Shown piece after piece: positions 26,922 through 35,868 of a stretch of DNA of 64,000 nucleotides (position 1 is its first letter; each line of letters begins with the position of its first letter). The position numbers were made by a program, and so were the translations under genes. Location of the stretch: assembly GCA_965226785.1 (NCBI GenBank), contig CBDDEC010000003.1, positions 124,001 to 188,000 of the forward strand, in the 5' to 3' direction. The notes beneath the pieces were generated by a model that saw only the letters and a program-made list of their open reading frames with translations, did not search any database and was not told the origin of the DNA. Source of the stretch: CBDDEC01 sp965226785. GTDB lineage: Bacteria > Chloroflexota > Dehalococcoidia > UBA2979.

Positions 26922-27842
26922 ATGACAGAACGACACGACCAGGACGACTACGAAGACATGACGGAGACCGTTGAGGTCCGTCGCTTCGCCGAGAGCCTGG
27001 ACACTCTCCAGGCCGGTGACCGTCTCGACATTGACCCTTCCGAGGACCCCGAGCTGAGCCAGCTGGTCGCCACCAGCGTTGCGCTCGCCGACACCATCAC
27101 CGCCGCCACCGAGACCCCGCGCTTCGAGTCTTACCGTCTCCGCTCCCGTACCGCGATCCTCGGCCGGCTGCAGCCTGCGCCCGCTGAGACCACGCCTGAA
27201 CCGATCTCCTTCTGGCATCGCCGTTGGATGAACTTCGCCGCACCCGTGGTGTCGGCCGCTGCCGCAGCCGCGCTGACGCTGGCCTTTGTGATCGCAACCG
27301 ACGACCCCTCGCCGGTTGGCGACACCGGGACTCAAGTCCAGACCGTTCCCGCGGAGAGCGCAGCGCCCGCGGATGACGTCGAAACCATCCTGCCGCTGCC
27401 GGAAGAGCAGCTCGCCGCTGCGGCCTCGCTGGTCGAGCGGCTGGAGGCGATCCAGGCTGACCTGAACGAGTTGGAGCTGCGCAACAACAATGGCGAGCTC
27501 GTCACAGCCGACTTCCTGCGCGCGCTGACGGAGCGCCAGGCGACCGTCGCCGCCGACATCGCCAACGCCGAGCCCGGCTCGCTCGAGGACGGCCTCGTCA
27601 CGACCGCGTTCAGCACGACGATCATCACCTTTGCACTGCTCGAGGGTGCTGAGACCGAAGCGTCGGCGACCGGCGCCCTCGAGGCGGCTCGGCAGCAGTC
27701 ACTGCATGCCCGGCAGATCGCTGCGGACTACCTCGTGGCCACGCAGTTCACGATCACGGCAGAAACTCCTCTCGAAGAGCCCGCCGAGGCGCCGGACCAG
27801 GCCGACATGCCGATCGAGTTTGAGGGCTCCGAGAGCTTCTAG
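26922..27842 (+). CDS. Probable membrane anti-sigma factor (DUF5667-like)
   Basis: 306 residues. A cytoplasmic N-terminal region of about 90 residues (VEVRRFAESLDTLQAGD … SYRLRSRTAILGRL) could bind the sigma factor. One transmembrane helix (FAAPVVSAAAAAALTLAFVI, about 105-124) follows. The outer part is a Pro/Ala linker and a helical bundle (LVERLEAIQADLNELEL … AADYLVATQFTI). This layout and its place 35 bases after the ECF gene match DUF5667-type anti-sigma genes, but the assignment is inference. The outer bundle is paralogous to the next protein. An internal ATG at 26958 is an alternative start. Confidence 0.7.
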   Translation: MTERHDQDDYEDMTETVEVRRFAESLDTLQAGDRLDIDPSEDPELSQLVATSVALADTITAATETPRFESYRLRSRTAILGRLQPAPAETTPEPISFWHRRWMNFAAPVVSAAAAAALTLAFVIATDDPSPVGDTGTQVQTVPAESAAPADDVETILPLPEEQLAAAASLVERLEAIQADLNELELRNNNGELVTADFLRALTERQATVAADIANAEPGSLEDGLVTTAFSTTIITFALLEGAETEASATGALEAARQQSLHARQIAADYLVATQFTITAETPLEEPAEAPDQADMPIEFEGSESF

Positions 27843-28036
27843 GCTCCTCGCCCGCCGGTTCCGCCCGCGCCACCGTCGTCGTCTCGCACCGTCTCCGCGT
27901 ATGGCTCGCGTAGGACCGCTGCCTCTGAATTCCTCGGATCCTGCATGGTCGTACTGTCACCAAGCGGGACGCTGGCCGAGGGTGGCCACAACCGGCCTGA
28001 GTGTTAGCCTCGAAGCGCGTGAAGGTGTTCCCCGCC

Positions 28037-28585
28037 ATGCTGAAGCGCAGACTCCTGGCCCTGCTCGCCACCCCACTGCTCGCCGCTGGCGCGATCGCGA
28101 TCCTGCTCGCCGTGCGCCATCAGCAGGAGCACGAAGCTGCCGTGGCTGTGCCTCCGGTGCAGCCCGGGCCCAACGAGGGCCATGGCATGGCGACCGTCGT
28201 CAGCGATGACCACGCCGCGCTGCAATCTCGCCTCGACGGGCTCACGTTACTCCTGCGCCGCCTCGACGAGAGTTCGTCGCCCGCTACGGTGGCCGAGCTG
28301 CAGTTGCTGACCGAGGAGTTGGCTTCGACAACCGCATTGATCCGGGACGCCGCACCCTCCTCCCTGCCCGACGAACTCGCGTCGCGGTACTTCGAGACGA
28401 CGCTCGACAGCCTGAAACTCCTGGATCGGATCGCCGTCGCCGAGGACGCGAACGCGTCGCTGATCTCAGCGCGGGGAATCGCAGAGTTCGGGCGCGACAC
28501 CGTCGCGCGCTACCTCGTTGAAACGCAGTTCGAGCTCCACCGACAGCCCGACGAGCTGCGCCTCCGCAGCGTCAAGGACGCCTAA
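28037..28585 (+). CDS. Membrane-anchored helical protein, paralogue of the anti-sigma sensor domain
   Basis: 182 residues. A basic start MLKRRLLALLA leads into one helix (LLAAGAIAILLAVRH), so the rest faces outward. The outer part aligns with the C-terminal bundle of the preceding protein: SRLDGLTLLLRRLDES, TALIRDAAPSSLPDEL and the conserved end ARYLVETQFEL (ADYLVATQFTI in the neighbour). It has no cytoplasmic domain to bind sigma, so it may compete for or help sense the same signal. Function is otherwise unknown. A GTG at 28019 could add six residues. Confidence 0.65.
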   Translation: MLKRRLLALLATPLLAAGAIAILLAVRHQQEHEAAVAVPPVQPGPNEGHGMATVVSDDHAALQSRLDGLTLLLRRLDESSSPATVAELQLLTEELASTTALIRDAAPSSLPDELASRYFETTLDSLKLLDRIAVAEDANASLISARGIAEFGRDTVARYLVETQFELHRQPDELRLRSVKDA

Positions 28586-28602
28586 CACCGAGCCGGGCGT
28601 CG

Positions 28603-30252
28603 CTACTCGTCGAAGCGCAGGAACAGCAGATCGCCTCCGTTGAGCGTGTTGAACTCGTTGACGAAGTCCGGCGCACCCGGGATGTGGCGCTCCAGCGTGC
28701 GTTCCGGGATCAGCACGCGGAAGACCGAGGTAGCGTCACGGCCGCCGGCCAGCAGGTGCATGAATCGCATCGGGAACCCATCCGGCCCCTGGTAGAACCC
28801 CACCGCCAGCCCGGCATCTTGCGGCAGGCCGAGGACCCTCGAACGGTCGGCGCCCGGCGGCAGCAGCGGCCCGAGCCCGACGGTCGTGCCGAGGAAGGCT
28901 CGACGGACACCGGCGGCCTGCCCCAGCGCCGGCACGACGGTGATCGATCTGGAGACCAACTGGTCCGTCAGTCCCTCCCGAGTCGCGTCCGGCAGCGCCT
29001 CCCGCAGCAGCGCGAGCGCTCCCGCCACGTACGGCGTCGCTGCCGAGGTGCCGGCGAACGCCCCTGCCTCGAGCGCTGTCGGCGCCAGCAGGTCTGGCTT
29101 CGACCGCAGATCGAGCGTCGGTCCGCGCGAGGAGAAGTCAGCCTCGTTCTCGGCATCGAGTGCGCCGACCGTGAGGACGAGCGGATGGTCTGCCGGCTGC
29201 GAGAGCGAGCCGGCAGCGACCGGTTGGTCGAGTGGCGTGCCGCGGTCGGGCGAGCCGACCAGCATCAGCGAGATGCGTCGCAGCTGGTCGTCTTTCGCGC
29301 GGATCACGCGCAGCGAGTAGCTGCCCGTGACCGTGGCCAGGACGCGGATCGATTCGACCGGGTCGGTGTCGCAGTTCTGGATGGTCCTGGACGCGGCAAT
29401 CAGCGCGCCCGGGGGGCCGAACAGCTCGATGTCGTAGTCCGAGCACGAGCCACCGAACTCGTCATCCCAGCGCAAGGAGGCGGTGACGAGGTCGCCCGCG
29501 TCGAACTGGTGGCTCACCCGCTGGCCCGCCGGGAACTCGTGGACGAGGTCGGCGTCCGTGTCACGGAAGAACCCGCCCCAGTGCTGCTCAGCCCAGTTTC
29601 CGGCGGCGACGGCCCAGACGATCCCCGCATCGGCCGCTCCGCTGACGATACTGTTCACCTCACCCGTACCGTCGCCGGGACCGTTGTGGATGAAGCCCAC
29701 GGAGAACGAAACGATGTCGATCTCTTCTGCGATCAGGAAGTCGACCGCCTCGGACAGCTCCTCCAACGTTCCGAAGTTGACGAGGTAGAGATCAGCACCG
29801 GGCGCGACCTCGTGCACGATCTCGGCGGCGCGACGACCATGATCCGTGCCCGCGCCAATGTCACCGTTCGCACGGAACGAGCGTGCGACGACGCGGTCTG
29901 GCAGCCGACCGCCGAGGGCGGCGATATAGCCGGCGAAGCCGGTGTCGAGGACGGCGACGCTGACGTTCTGACCCGTAAACCCGGCGGCATGCCAGACATC
30001 CGCGCCCAGCTGCTCAACGGTGGTCGGCTCGGCGTCCTGTGTCACGCTCCCGGGGGCGGCCGGAAGCGAGGGCGTCCGGCCCGCCTCGATCGGCGCACCA
30101 TCGCGGCCTGACGCGACGCGGAGTGCCGACACGAGCGACGGCGGCGCGCCACGCACCACCGTTGGCCGGGCGTCGCGTGGCGCTTCAGGCGGTTCGGGCG
30201 CGAGCAGGAGGATGGCAGCAGCGCACGCGGCAGCGAGCGCGATCACCAGCAC
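28603..30252 (-). CDS. S8 (subtilisin-like) serine protease, secreted
   Basis: 549 residues. The catalytic triad is Asp103 (AVLDTGF), His138 (GTDHGRRAAEIVH) and Ser403 (FAGTSAATPYVAGA), with the oxyanion Asn in VWAVAAGNW. A non-catalytic insert of about 130 residues lies between the Asn and Ser blocks (FDAGDLVTASLRWDDEFGG … SYSLRVIRAKDD), resembling a beta-sandwich PPC-like insert. The N-terminus is hydrophobic (LVIALAAACAAAILLL). The open frame continues upstream with a basic segment (KPPRRSRTRATR) but no ATG, so the true start may be earlier. It is convergent with the helical membrane protein gene. Substrate is unknown. Confidence 0.85.
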   Translation of the reverse strand: MLVIALAAACAAAILLLAPEPPEAPRDARPTVVRGAPPSLVSALRVASGRDGAPIEAGRTPSLPAAPGSVTQDAEPTTVEQLGADVWHAAGFTGQNVSVAVLDTGFAGYIAALGGRLPDRVVARSFRANGDIGAGTDHGRRAAEIVHEVAPGADLYLVNFGTLEELSEAVDFLIAEEIDIVSFSVGFIHNGPGDGTGEVNSIVSGAADAGIVWAVAAGNWAEQHWGGFFRDTDADLVHEFPAGQRVSHQFDAGDLVTASLRWDDEFGGSCSDYDIELFGPPGALIAASRTIQNCDTDPVESIRVLATVTGSYSLRVIRAKDDQLRRISLMLVGSPDRGTPLDQPVAAGSLSQPADHPLVLTVGALDAENEADFSSRGPTLDLRSKPDLLAPTALEAGAFAGTSAATPYVAGALALLREALPDATREGLTDQLVSRSITVVPALGQAAGVRRAFLGTTVGLGPLLPPGADRSRVLGLPQDAGLAVGFYQGPDGFPMRFMHLLAGGRDATSVFRVLIPERTLERHIPGAPDFVNEFNTLNGGDLLFLRFDE

Positions 30253-30369
30253 GGCGAGTGGCGGCAGCGGCCGCGTCGCGCGCGTTCGCGACCGGCGGGG
30301 TGGCTTGATAGCTGCGATGAGGAGGCTCCCCAGCGTGGTTGGCTGACGCGTCGTGGCTGGACCGGCGCC

Positions 30370-31689
30370 TTACGGCTCGCGTGTTGCGCGGAAGTGTACC
30401 CGCTCACGACGGTGGTGCAGGGCTGCTCGATGGCGCTCGGCTGCTATCGGATCGTGACACGCGATGGTCGCCTCGACGTGACCGATGGCGGCATCGACTG
30501 CCTCGAGGGCGCGCACGAACTCGTGGCACTCGTGCTCGTAGTACTTCGCCAGCTCGGTCCAGGCCGTGATCACACCGGAGCGGCCGTGCGTCGCCACCTC
30601 GATCCAGAGCGGCTCGGCCAGCGGGCGGCGGCGCGCGCGCTTGTGCAGCTGGGCCAGCCGCAGCAGAGTCTCGTCGCGCTGCGGGCCACGCGACAACCCT
30701 TCGAGGGCGCGCTCGAACTCGCGTTGTGCCTCGCCCTCGCGCCCGGCGCGCGCGAACAGACGCCCCATGCCGAGCGCCTCCGCGCCCGTCGCCTCGGTGC
30801 TTCCTCGGAGCATCGCGGCGAGGCGTCCGGTCAGCGCCGCCAGCGAGATCACGTCGACGGCGTTGTGTTCGATGATCGGCCACAGCGCGCGGGCGTCGCC
30901 GCTGCGCAAGAAGCGGAAGTACCAGGACGGCACCTGCGCGCCGGCGACCTCGTCCTCATGGCGAGCGAGGCGCATCACCTCCGCCTCGACGGTGGCGAGG
31001 CGGCAATCGGGCAGCGTGCCACGGTAGACCGTCCTCGACGCGTACAGCAGATCGACGTGGCGCAAGGCGTCGAAGCCGCCGCGCATGCGGTGCATGGTCG
31101 CGCGACCGTCGAGGAACGGAGCATCGAAGGTGCGGCCGTTGTAGGTGACGAGCACGGGGTCGGCGCCCGGCGGGTCAATGTCTTCAAGCAGCAGCTCCAG
31201 CAGCGCCGCCTCGTCCGGTGGCGAGGGGGCGAGGTACTGCGTGAGGCGCAGCAGCGGCCCGTCGAACGAGTCCTCGACGCGCGCGATGGCGACGAGGAAC
31301 GCCATCGCACCGGCGCCGCCGAGGCCCGTCGTTTCGATGTCGAGGAAGAGCAACTCGTCGAGGCTGGCGTCGGCGACCGCTTCGTCACGGGCGAGCACGG
31401 TCAGCGGGTCGCCCTCGGCGTGCCGTAGCTGGTCGAGCGGCTGTTCGCCCACCGGGTCGGTGAACGGCGTCAGCACCTCGCGCACCCAGACGCGGCCGCT
31501 GTCCAGCTGGCGCAAGACGAGGTCGGGCATCGCCTCGTCGATGGCCAGCGCCGAGCTCACAGTCGGCGGCACGACTTCGCGCGCGCCGTTGGTCTCGATG
31601 CAGTGGATCAACCGGCGCAGCCGCTGCCGCGTCGCCTCCGCGCCCGATGCTGGATCGGCGGGCGCTGCACTCGAGGTGGGCGCGACCAT
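30370..31689 (-). CDS. mrfB: MrfB-type 3'-5' exonuclease (YprB, RNase H-like)
   Basis: 439 residues. The N-terminal/central DnaQ-like exonuclease domain shows Asp117 and Glu119 (LFLDIETTGL), a second Asp (VTYNGRTFDAPFLD) and EHNAVDVISL, the DEDD metal-binding set. A helical TPR-like C-terminal third (AGREGEAQREFERALEG … LHKRARRRPLAEPLW) matches YprB. In Bacillus subtilis MrfB is the nuclease of a mitomycin-C repair pathway that acts with the helicase MrfA independently of UvrABC (established knowledge). Here its ATG lies two bases after the mrfA stop, so the pair is one operon under the SOS box upstream of mrfA. Confidence 0.88.
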   Translation of the reverse strand: MVAPTSSAAPADPASGAEATRQRLRRLIHCIETNGAREVVPPTVSSALAIDEAMPDLVLRQLDSGRVWVREVLTPFTDPVGEQPLDQLRHAEGDPLTVLARDEAVADASLDELLFLDIETTGLGGAGAMAFLVAIARVEDSFDGPLLRLTQYLAPSPPDEAALLELLLEDIDPPGADPVLVTYNGRTFDAPFLDGRATMHRMRGGFDALRHVDLLYASRTVYRGTLPDCRLATVEAEVMRLARHEDEVAGAQVPSWYFRFLRSGDARALWPIIEHNAVDVISLAALTGRLAAMLRGSTEATGAEALGMGRLFARAGREGEAQREFERALEGLSRGPQRDETLLRLAQLHKRARRRPLAEPLWIEVATHGRSGVITAWTELAKYYEHECHEFVRALEAVDAAIGHVEATIACHDPIAAERHRAALHHRRERVHFRATREP

Positions 31690-31691
31690 TG

Positions 31692-34085
31692 CTACCCGGC
31701 CGCCGCGATCGGCGCGCCCTCAGCGGGAGCGAGAGCGGGGGCGATCGGCGTGCCGGCGGCGATAGCCGGCGTCGCCGCAGCGTCGCCGGCGAGGCAGCGG
31801 AGGGCGACCAGGCAGGCGTCCTTCACGCCGAGGCCGGGCGCGGCCGGAGGCCCGACACAACCGGGGCAACCCTCCTCGCACGGGCAGACCTCGAGCACGT
31901 CGCGCGCCATGGCCATCAGCCGCTCGGCCTGCGTGTAGAGGTGGCCACCGAAGCCGACGCCACCGGGGATCGCCTCCCAGAGAAAGATCGTGGGTTGGCC
32001 GGTGTGAGGCGACTTCACCTGCGCCGAGAGGTGCAGGTCGCGTGGGTCGCACATCAGCAGCAGCGGCGCGACGTTGCGGAGCAGCCCGCCCACGCCCTGC
32101 AGCAGGCCCTCGACGTCGCCGGACGCCGCCTCCCCGCTCGACAGCGGGTCGCTGCCGAGCTGCAGAGGGAGGGTGATCCAGAAGGTGCCGGTGTGCAGGT
32201 CGTCCTGGGGCAGCCGGATCTTGCCCCAACCGATGTTCTCGTGCGTGTGCAGCTTGATCTTCTTGAAAATCGTCGCCAGGTAGGTCACCGCCACGTCGCC
32301 ATGCCCGCGCTGCGCGCCCGCGGCACGCGCGCTCGGGAGCGCCTCCGCGTCCCATTCCTCGAGGACCTTGAGGTCCACCGCGAGGTGCGCATCGGTGTAG
32401 TAGTCGACATCGACCGGTCGCACGTAGGCCTTGAGCTCCTCGAAGTCGAGTTCGTCCACGTGGTACTGACGTCCGTCGTGCGTGTAGATCGCCTGGTCGT
32501 GCACCAGCGTCATCGCGGAGGGGCGATCAACCTCGCCGATCACCCGCGGCGGCGGGCCCTGCTCGATGATCACCACGTTCTGTTCGGGCCCCTGACGCAG
32601 CGAGACCTCCTCCGCCGGATAGGCCTCGCTCGACCAGTAGGCGCGATCGCCGGCGATGTGCACGAGCCCCACCTCGTCGAGGGCGTCGAGCAGCTGCGGC
32701 GTGCGCGGCCCCAGATCGTCGTGCTCCTCCTCGACCAGCGGCAGCTCGAAGACGGCGCACTTGAGGTGGTCGGCGGCGATCAGTGGGTTGTCCGGGTTGA
32801 TCAGCCCGGCCTCGACGCGGTCGCCGAAGACATACTCGGGGTGCGTCACCACGTACTGATCGAGCGCCGAGGAGCTGGCGACGAAGACGGCGAGCGAACC
32901 CTCGGCCCGCCGCCCGGCGCGGCCGAGCTGCTGCCACAGCGAGGCCACCGTGCCGGGATAACCCGCGACCACGGAGGCGTCGAGCCCGCCGATGTCGATG
33001 CCGAGTTCAAGCGCGTTCGTGGCGACGACCGTGCGCAACTCGCCGCTGCGCAACGCCGCCTCGATGGCGCGGCGCTCCTTCGGCAGGTAGCCGGAGCGGT
33101 AGCCCCGCACGGGCTCGGGCTGCCCGGGGTGACGCGGCCGACCGCCCCGGCGCTCGCGGAGGTACTGCGTCATCACCTCGACGCGCGTACGTGAGCCGGC
33201 GAAGAGGATCGACTGCACGTCGTTTGCGAGCAGCGCCGAGGAAATGTCGGTCGCGGAGTTCACCACGCCACGGCGGATGCCCAGCTGCTGGTTCACGACC
33301 GGCGGGTTGTAGAGCGCGACCACGCGCTCGCCTCGCGGTGCACCGCTCTGGTCAACGACCTCGACGGGGCGCCCGATCAACGCTTCCGCCAGCTCGCCGG
33401 GGTTGGCGATGGTCGCGGAGCAGCAGATGAACTGGGGGTCGCTGCCGTAGAAGCGGCAGACGCGCTGCAGCCGTCGCAGCACGTTCGCCACATGCGAGCC
33501 GAAGACGCCGCGATAGCTGTGCAGCTCATCGATCACGATGTAGCGCAGGTGCTCGAAGAGCCGAACCCACCGCGTGTGGTTGGGCAGGATGCCGGTGTGG
33601 AGCATGTCGGGGTTCGTGATCACCACATGCCCGGCGTTGCGCACGGCGCGGCGGGCGTTCGGCGGCGTGTCGCCGTCGTAGGTGAAGGTGCGGACGTCCA
33701 CCTCGGCCTCCGTGACGAGGCCATGCAGCTCGTCCAGCTGGTCCTGCGCGAGGGCCTTCGTGGGGAAGAGATAGAGCGCGCGGGCCTCACCTTCCTCGAG
33801 GATCGCGTTGAGGACCGGCACGGTGTAGCAGAGCGTCTTGCCGCTGGCGGTCGGCGTCACGATCACCTGGTCGCGGCCGGCGAGGGCGTGCTCGATCGCC
33901 TCGGCCTGGTGGGTGTAGGGCTGCTCGACACCGCGCCGACGCAGCGCCCCGACGATGCGTTCGTCGACCGCGCCCGGCCATTCGGCCGCGTGCGCGGGCT
34001 CGGCGGGCAAGACCCGCCACTCGAGGAACCCATCGGCGAGGCGCGGATCGTCGCGCAACGCCGCGATCGCCTGCTGAAGGCTCAC
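31692..34085 (-). CDS. mrfA: MrfA-type DEAD/DEAH-box DNA helicase (YprA) with DUF1998
   Basis: 797 residues. Helicase motifs are Walker A TPTASGKT (Lys83), DELH at 186-189, CCSATIANP, then domain 2 with SRTRVEVMTQYLRERRGG, ATNALELGIDIGG and QQLGRAGRRAEG. The C-terminal DUF1998 region includes HTHENIGWGKIRLP, HDLYTQ-like GGHLYTQAERL and a four-Cys cluster CPCEEGCPGC. This is the layout of MrfA/YprA, a 3'-5' helicase of mitomycin-lesion repair. The start is GTG at 34085, the first residue of the conserved SLQQAIAAL. The SOS box at 34163-34176 lies about 80 bases upstream. Confidence 0.9.
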   Translation of the reverse strand: MSLQQAIAALRDDPRLADGFLEWRVLPAEPAHAAEWPGAVDERIVGALRRRGVEQPYTHQAEAIEHALAGRDQVIVTPTASGKTLCYTVPVLNAILEEGEARALYLFPTKALAQDQLDELHGLVTEAEVDVRTFTYDGDTPPNARRAVRNAGHVVITNPDMLHTGILPNHTRWVRLFEHLRYIVIDELHSYRGVFGSHVANVLRRLQRVCRFYGSDPQFICCSATIANPGELAEALIGRPVEVVDQSGAPRGERVVALYNPPVVNQQLGIRRGVVNSATDISSALLANDVQSILFAGSRTRVEVMTQYLRERRGGRPRHPGQPEPVRGYRSGYLPKERRAIEAALRSGELRTVVATNALELGIDIGGLDASVVAGYPGTVASLWQQLGRAGRRAEGSLAVFVASSSALDQYVVTHPEYVFGDRVEAGLINPDNPLIAADHLKCAVFELPLVEEEHDDLGPRTPQLLDALDEVGLVHIAGDRAYWSSEAYPAEEVSLRQGPEQNVVIIEQGPPPRVIGEVDRPSAMTLVHDQAIYTHDGRQYHVDELDFEELKAYVRPVDVDYYTDAHLAVDLKVLEEWDAEALPSARAAGAQRGHGDVAVTYLATIFKKIKLHTHENIGWGKIRLPQDDLHTGTFWITLPLQLGSDPLSSGEAASGDVEGLLQGVGGLLRNVAPLLLMCDPRDLHLSAQVKSPHTGQPTIFLWEAIPGGVGFGGHLYTQAERLMAMARDVLEVCPCEEGCPGCVGPPAAPGLGVKDACLVALRCLAGDAAATPAIAAGTPIAPALAPAEGAPIAAAG

Positions 34086-34150
34086 GGCACCGCTCCCACC
34101 CCGTCGCTGTCAGTCGCCTTCCGGGTGTGCTTTCCACCCGCCGCACGACA

Positions 34151-34176
34151 GAACATCTGTACCGAACAGATGTTCG
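34151..34176 (-). promoter_or_regulatory. SOS (LexA) box upstream of mrfA, inside a longer palindrome
   Basis: CGAACAGATGTTCG at 34163-34176 is a perfect match to the Gram-positive LexA consensus CGAAC-N4-GTTCG. It is part of a larger inverted repeat: GAACATCTGT (34151-34160) and ACAGATGTTC (34166-34175), 10-bp arms with a 5-base centre. On the minus strand TTATCG and TACAGA flank it roughly as -35 and -10. LexA binding would silence mrfAB until DNA damage. Confidence 0.85.
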
Positions 34177-34368
34177 GGTACGATAACAGGGGAAGTGGGC
34201 GACGTGTCAAGGAAGAGGCGGGGTGGTCGAGAGGACTGGCTCGGGCCGCGCTACACGCTATCGAATCCAAGACGGTTCGAGGAGAACGCCAACGTAGCTC
34301 CCCTCGCCCACTCGCCCGCCCTCGTGCGAGACTGCGGGCGTCGAGGGGTGAGCGGGACGAGGGATGAG

Positions 34369-34560
34369 ATGCCGCTGTTCAGTCGCAACAAGGAGCGCAG
34401 CGCCGTTGAGGTCTGTCGCCACGCGTCGCTGACGCCGCGCTGGCGCGGGCCCGAGGTGATGGACGACGACAGTCAGGCGATGGGCTACATCTGCCATGCC
34501 TGCGGGGCTGAGTTCCCGCCATACCTGGTCCGCGACCGTCAGTTGAAGCGGCGGGGCTAA
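34369..34560 (+). CDS. Small zinc-binding protein, copy 1
   Basis: 63 residues with two metal-binding half-sites: VCRHASL near residue 14 and YICHACGAEF near residue 43. This is a compact zinc ribbon-like module of unknown function. It is similar in plan to the next protein (C-x-H-x-x-L … R-W … C-x-x-C). GAGGG lies six bases before the ATG. The reading frame is divergent from mrfA. Confidence 0.6.
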   Translation: MPLFSRNKERSAVEVCRHASLTPRWRGPEVMDDDSQAMGYICHACGAEFPPYLVRDRQLKRRG

Positions 34561-34706
34561 CCGCAACACTGCGCCGGGTGTCGTCACCTTCAGCACCGCG
34601 AGCGGTCGCCCAGTCGGCCCACTGCGGGCGAAAGAGGACATTGCTAGCTTCGAGGGCTACACGCCCGGCAGGCTCGTTGTATATTCGCCACCAGAGGAGG
34701 TCTGAG

Positions 34707-34955
34707 ATGGGATTGCTAGACCGTCTGTTCCGCCGTTCAAGCGAGGCGTCGCCAGCCGCGACCGAGACCGCCGCTACCTCGGTCAAGTGCCCGCACGTCA
34801 CGCTCGTCGCGCGCTGGGACAGCGTCGACGACATGGGGAAAGAAGACCGGGCGAGCTCCTTCACCTGCACCGCGTGCAACGGGACCTTCACGCCAGAGGA
34901 GACGGCAGCGCTCCGCGCGGACGAGGCTGAGCGGATCCGCCGCGACCTCGCCTAG
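34707..34955 (+). CDS. Small zinc-binding protein, copy 2
   Basis: 82 residues. It begins MGLLDRLFRRSS and carries KCPHVTLVARWDSVDDMG and SFTCTACNGTF, the same Cys-His … Cys-x-x-Cys plan as the protein encoded 150 bases upstream. A charged C-terminal helix follows (DEAERIRRDLA). AGAGGAGG at 34692-34699 is a strong ribosome binding site. Function is unknown. Confidence 0.65.
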   Translation: MGLLDRLFRRSSEASPAATETAATSVKCPHVTLVARWDSVDDMGKEDRASSFTCTACNGTFTPEETAALRADEAERIRRDLA

Positions 34956-34996
34956 CCGACGCCGGCCCTGACCGAGCAGGCACCTATACTCGCTCG

Positions 34997-35836
34997 GTGG
35001 TTGACGACGCGCTGCTGAACCCACCGCCCGAGGGCGTCGAACGTCGTCCGAACGCGACCGCTTCGCGGTTGCTCATGGGCGGGCCGGTGGCGCTGGTCAC
35101 GGCGACCTGGCGAGGCCGTCACAACGTCATCCCCGTGGCCTGGCACATGCCGCTCTCGAGCGATCCGCCGCTCATCGGCATCGGCATCGAGCAGTCGCGC
35201 TACTCCGCCGATCTGATCGACCACGCGCAGGCGTTCGCGATCAATCTGCCGACGCGGGAGCTGCTGCACCACGTCCACTACCTGGGCACGCTCACCGGCG
35301 AGGAGGTGGACAAGTTCGAGGCGACGCAGCTCGACACGTTCGCCTCCCAGAAGATCAACACCCCGCTGATCGAGGGCTGCGCGGCGTGGGTGGAGTGCGA
35401 GGTACAGGACGCGATCCAGCTGGGTGATCACATCCTCTTCGTCGGGCTGGTGGTCGCCGTGCAGGTGGACCCGGCCGGGTTCGACGATCGCTGGCTCGCC
35501 GGTGACGAGGGCGGTGGCGAGTTCTCCCACGTCCTTCACTTCCTGGGCGGCAACGAGTACTCGACGCTGACGCGTGTCCTCGAGGCGCGGCTACCTGCGG
35601 CCTCGGACGCGCCGGAGGCGGTCCTGCAGGAGCGCATCGACGAGGACCTCGAGCTGTCGCGGGAGGCGCAGGAGCGTCGCGCCGAACGGCTCGACGCCCT
35701 TGAGCGCGAGGTCGAGCGCGGCAACGTCGTCGACATCTCGGAGCTGGGCGACGAGGTGGCGGCGGACGTGGGCGACGAGTTCCCCGAGGTCGATCTGACG
35801 AGGGGCGCACTCCTGGACGAGCCGGACGAAGACTGA
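34997..35836 (+). CDS. Flavin reductase family protein
   Basis: 279 residues. The first about 190 match the FMN-binding split-barrel flavin reductase family: PVALVTATWRGRHNVIPVAW, PPLIGIGIEQSRYSADLI, FAINLPTRELL and EVQDAIQLGDHILFVGLVVA. Such proteins reduce FMN with NAD(P)H or bind it for a partner oxygenase. An acidic coiled-coil extension of about 90 residues (ERIDEDLELSREAQERRAER) is not typical of the family. The start is GTG at 34997, 41 bases after the preceding stop. Confidence 0.8.
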   Translation: MVDDALLNPPPEGVERRPNATASRLLMGGPVALVTATWRGRHNVIPVAWHMPLSSDPPLIGIGIEQSRYSADLIDHAQAFAINLPTRELLHHVHYLGTLTGEEVDKFEATQLDTFASQKINTPLIEGCAAWVECEVQDAIQLGDHILFVGLVVAVQVDPAGFDDRWLAGDEGGGEFSHVLHFLGGNEYSTLTRVLEARLPAASDAPEAVLQERIDEDLELSREAQERRAERLDALEREVERGNVVDISELGDEVAADVGDEFPEVDLTRGALLDEPDED

Positions 35837-35868
35837 GGCGCAGCTCTGAGACGCACTTCGGCAGACGG

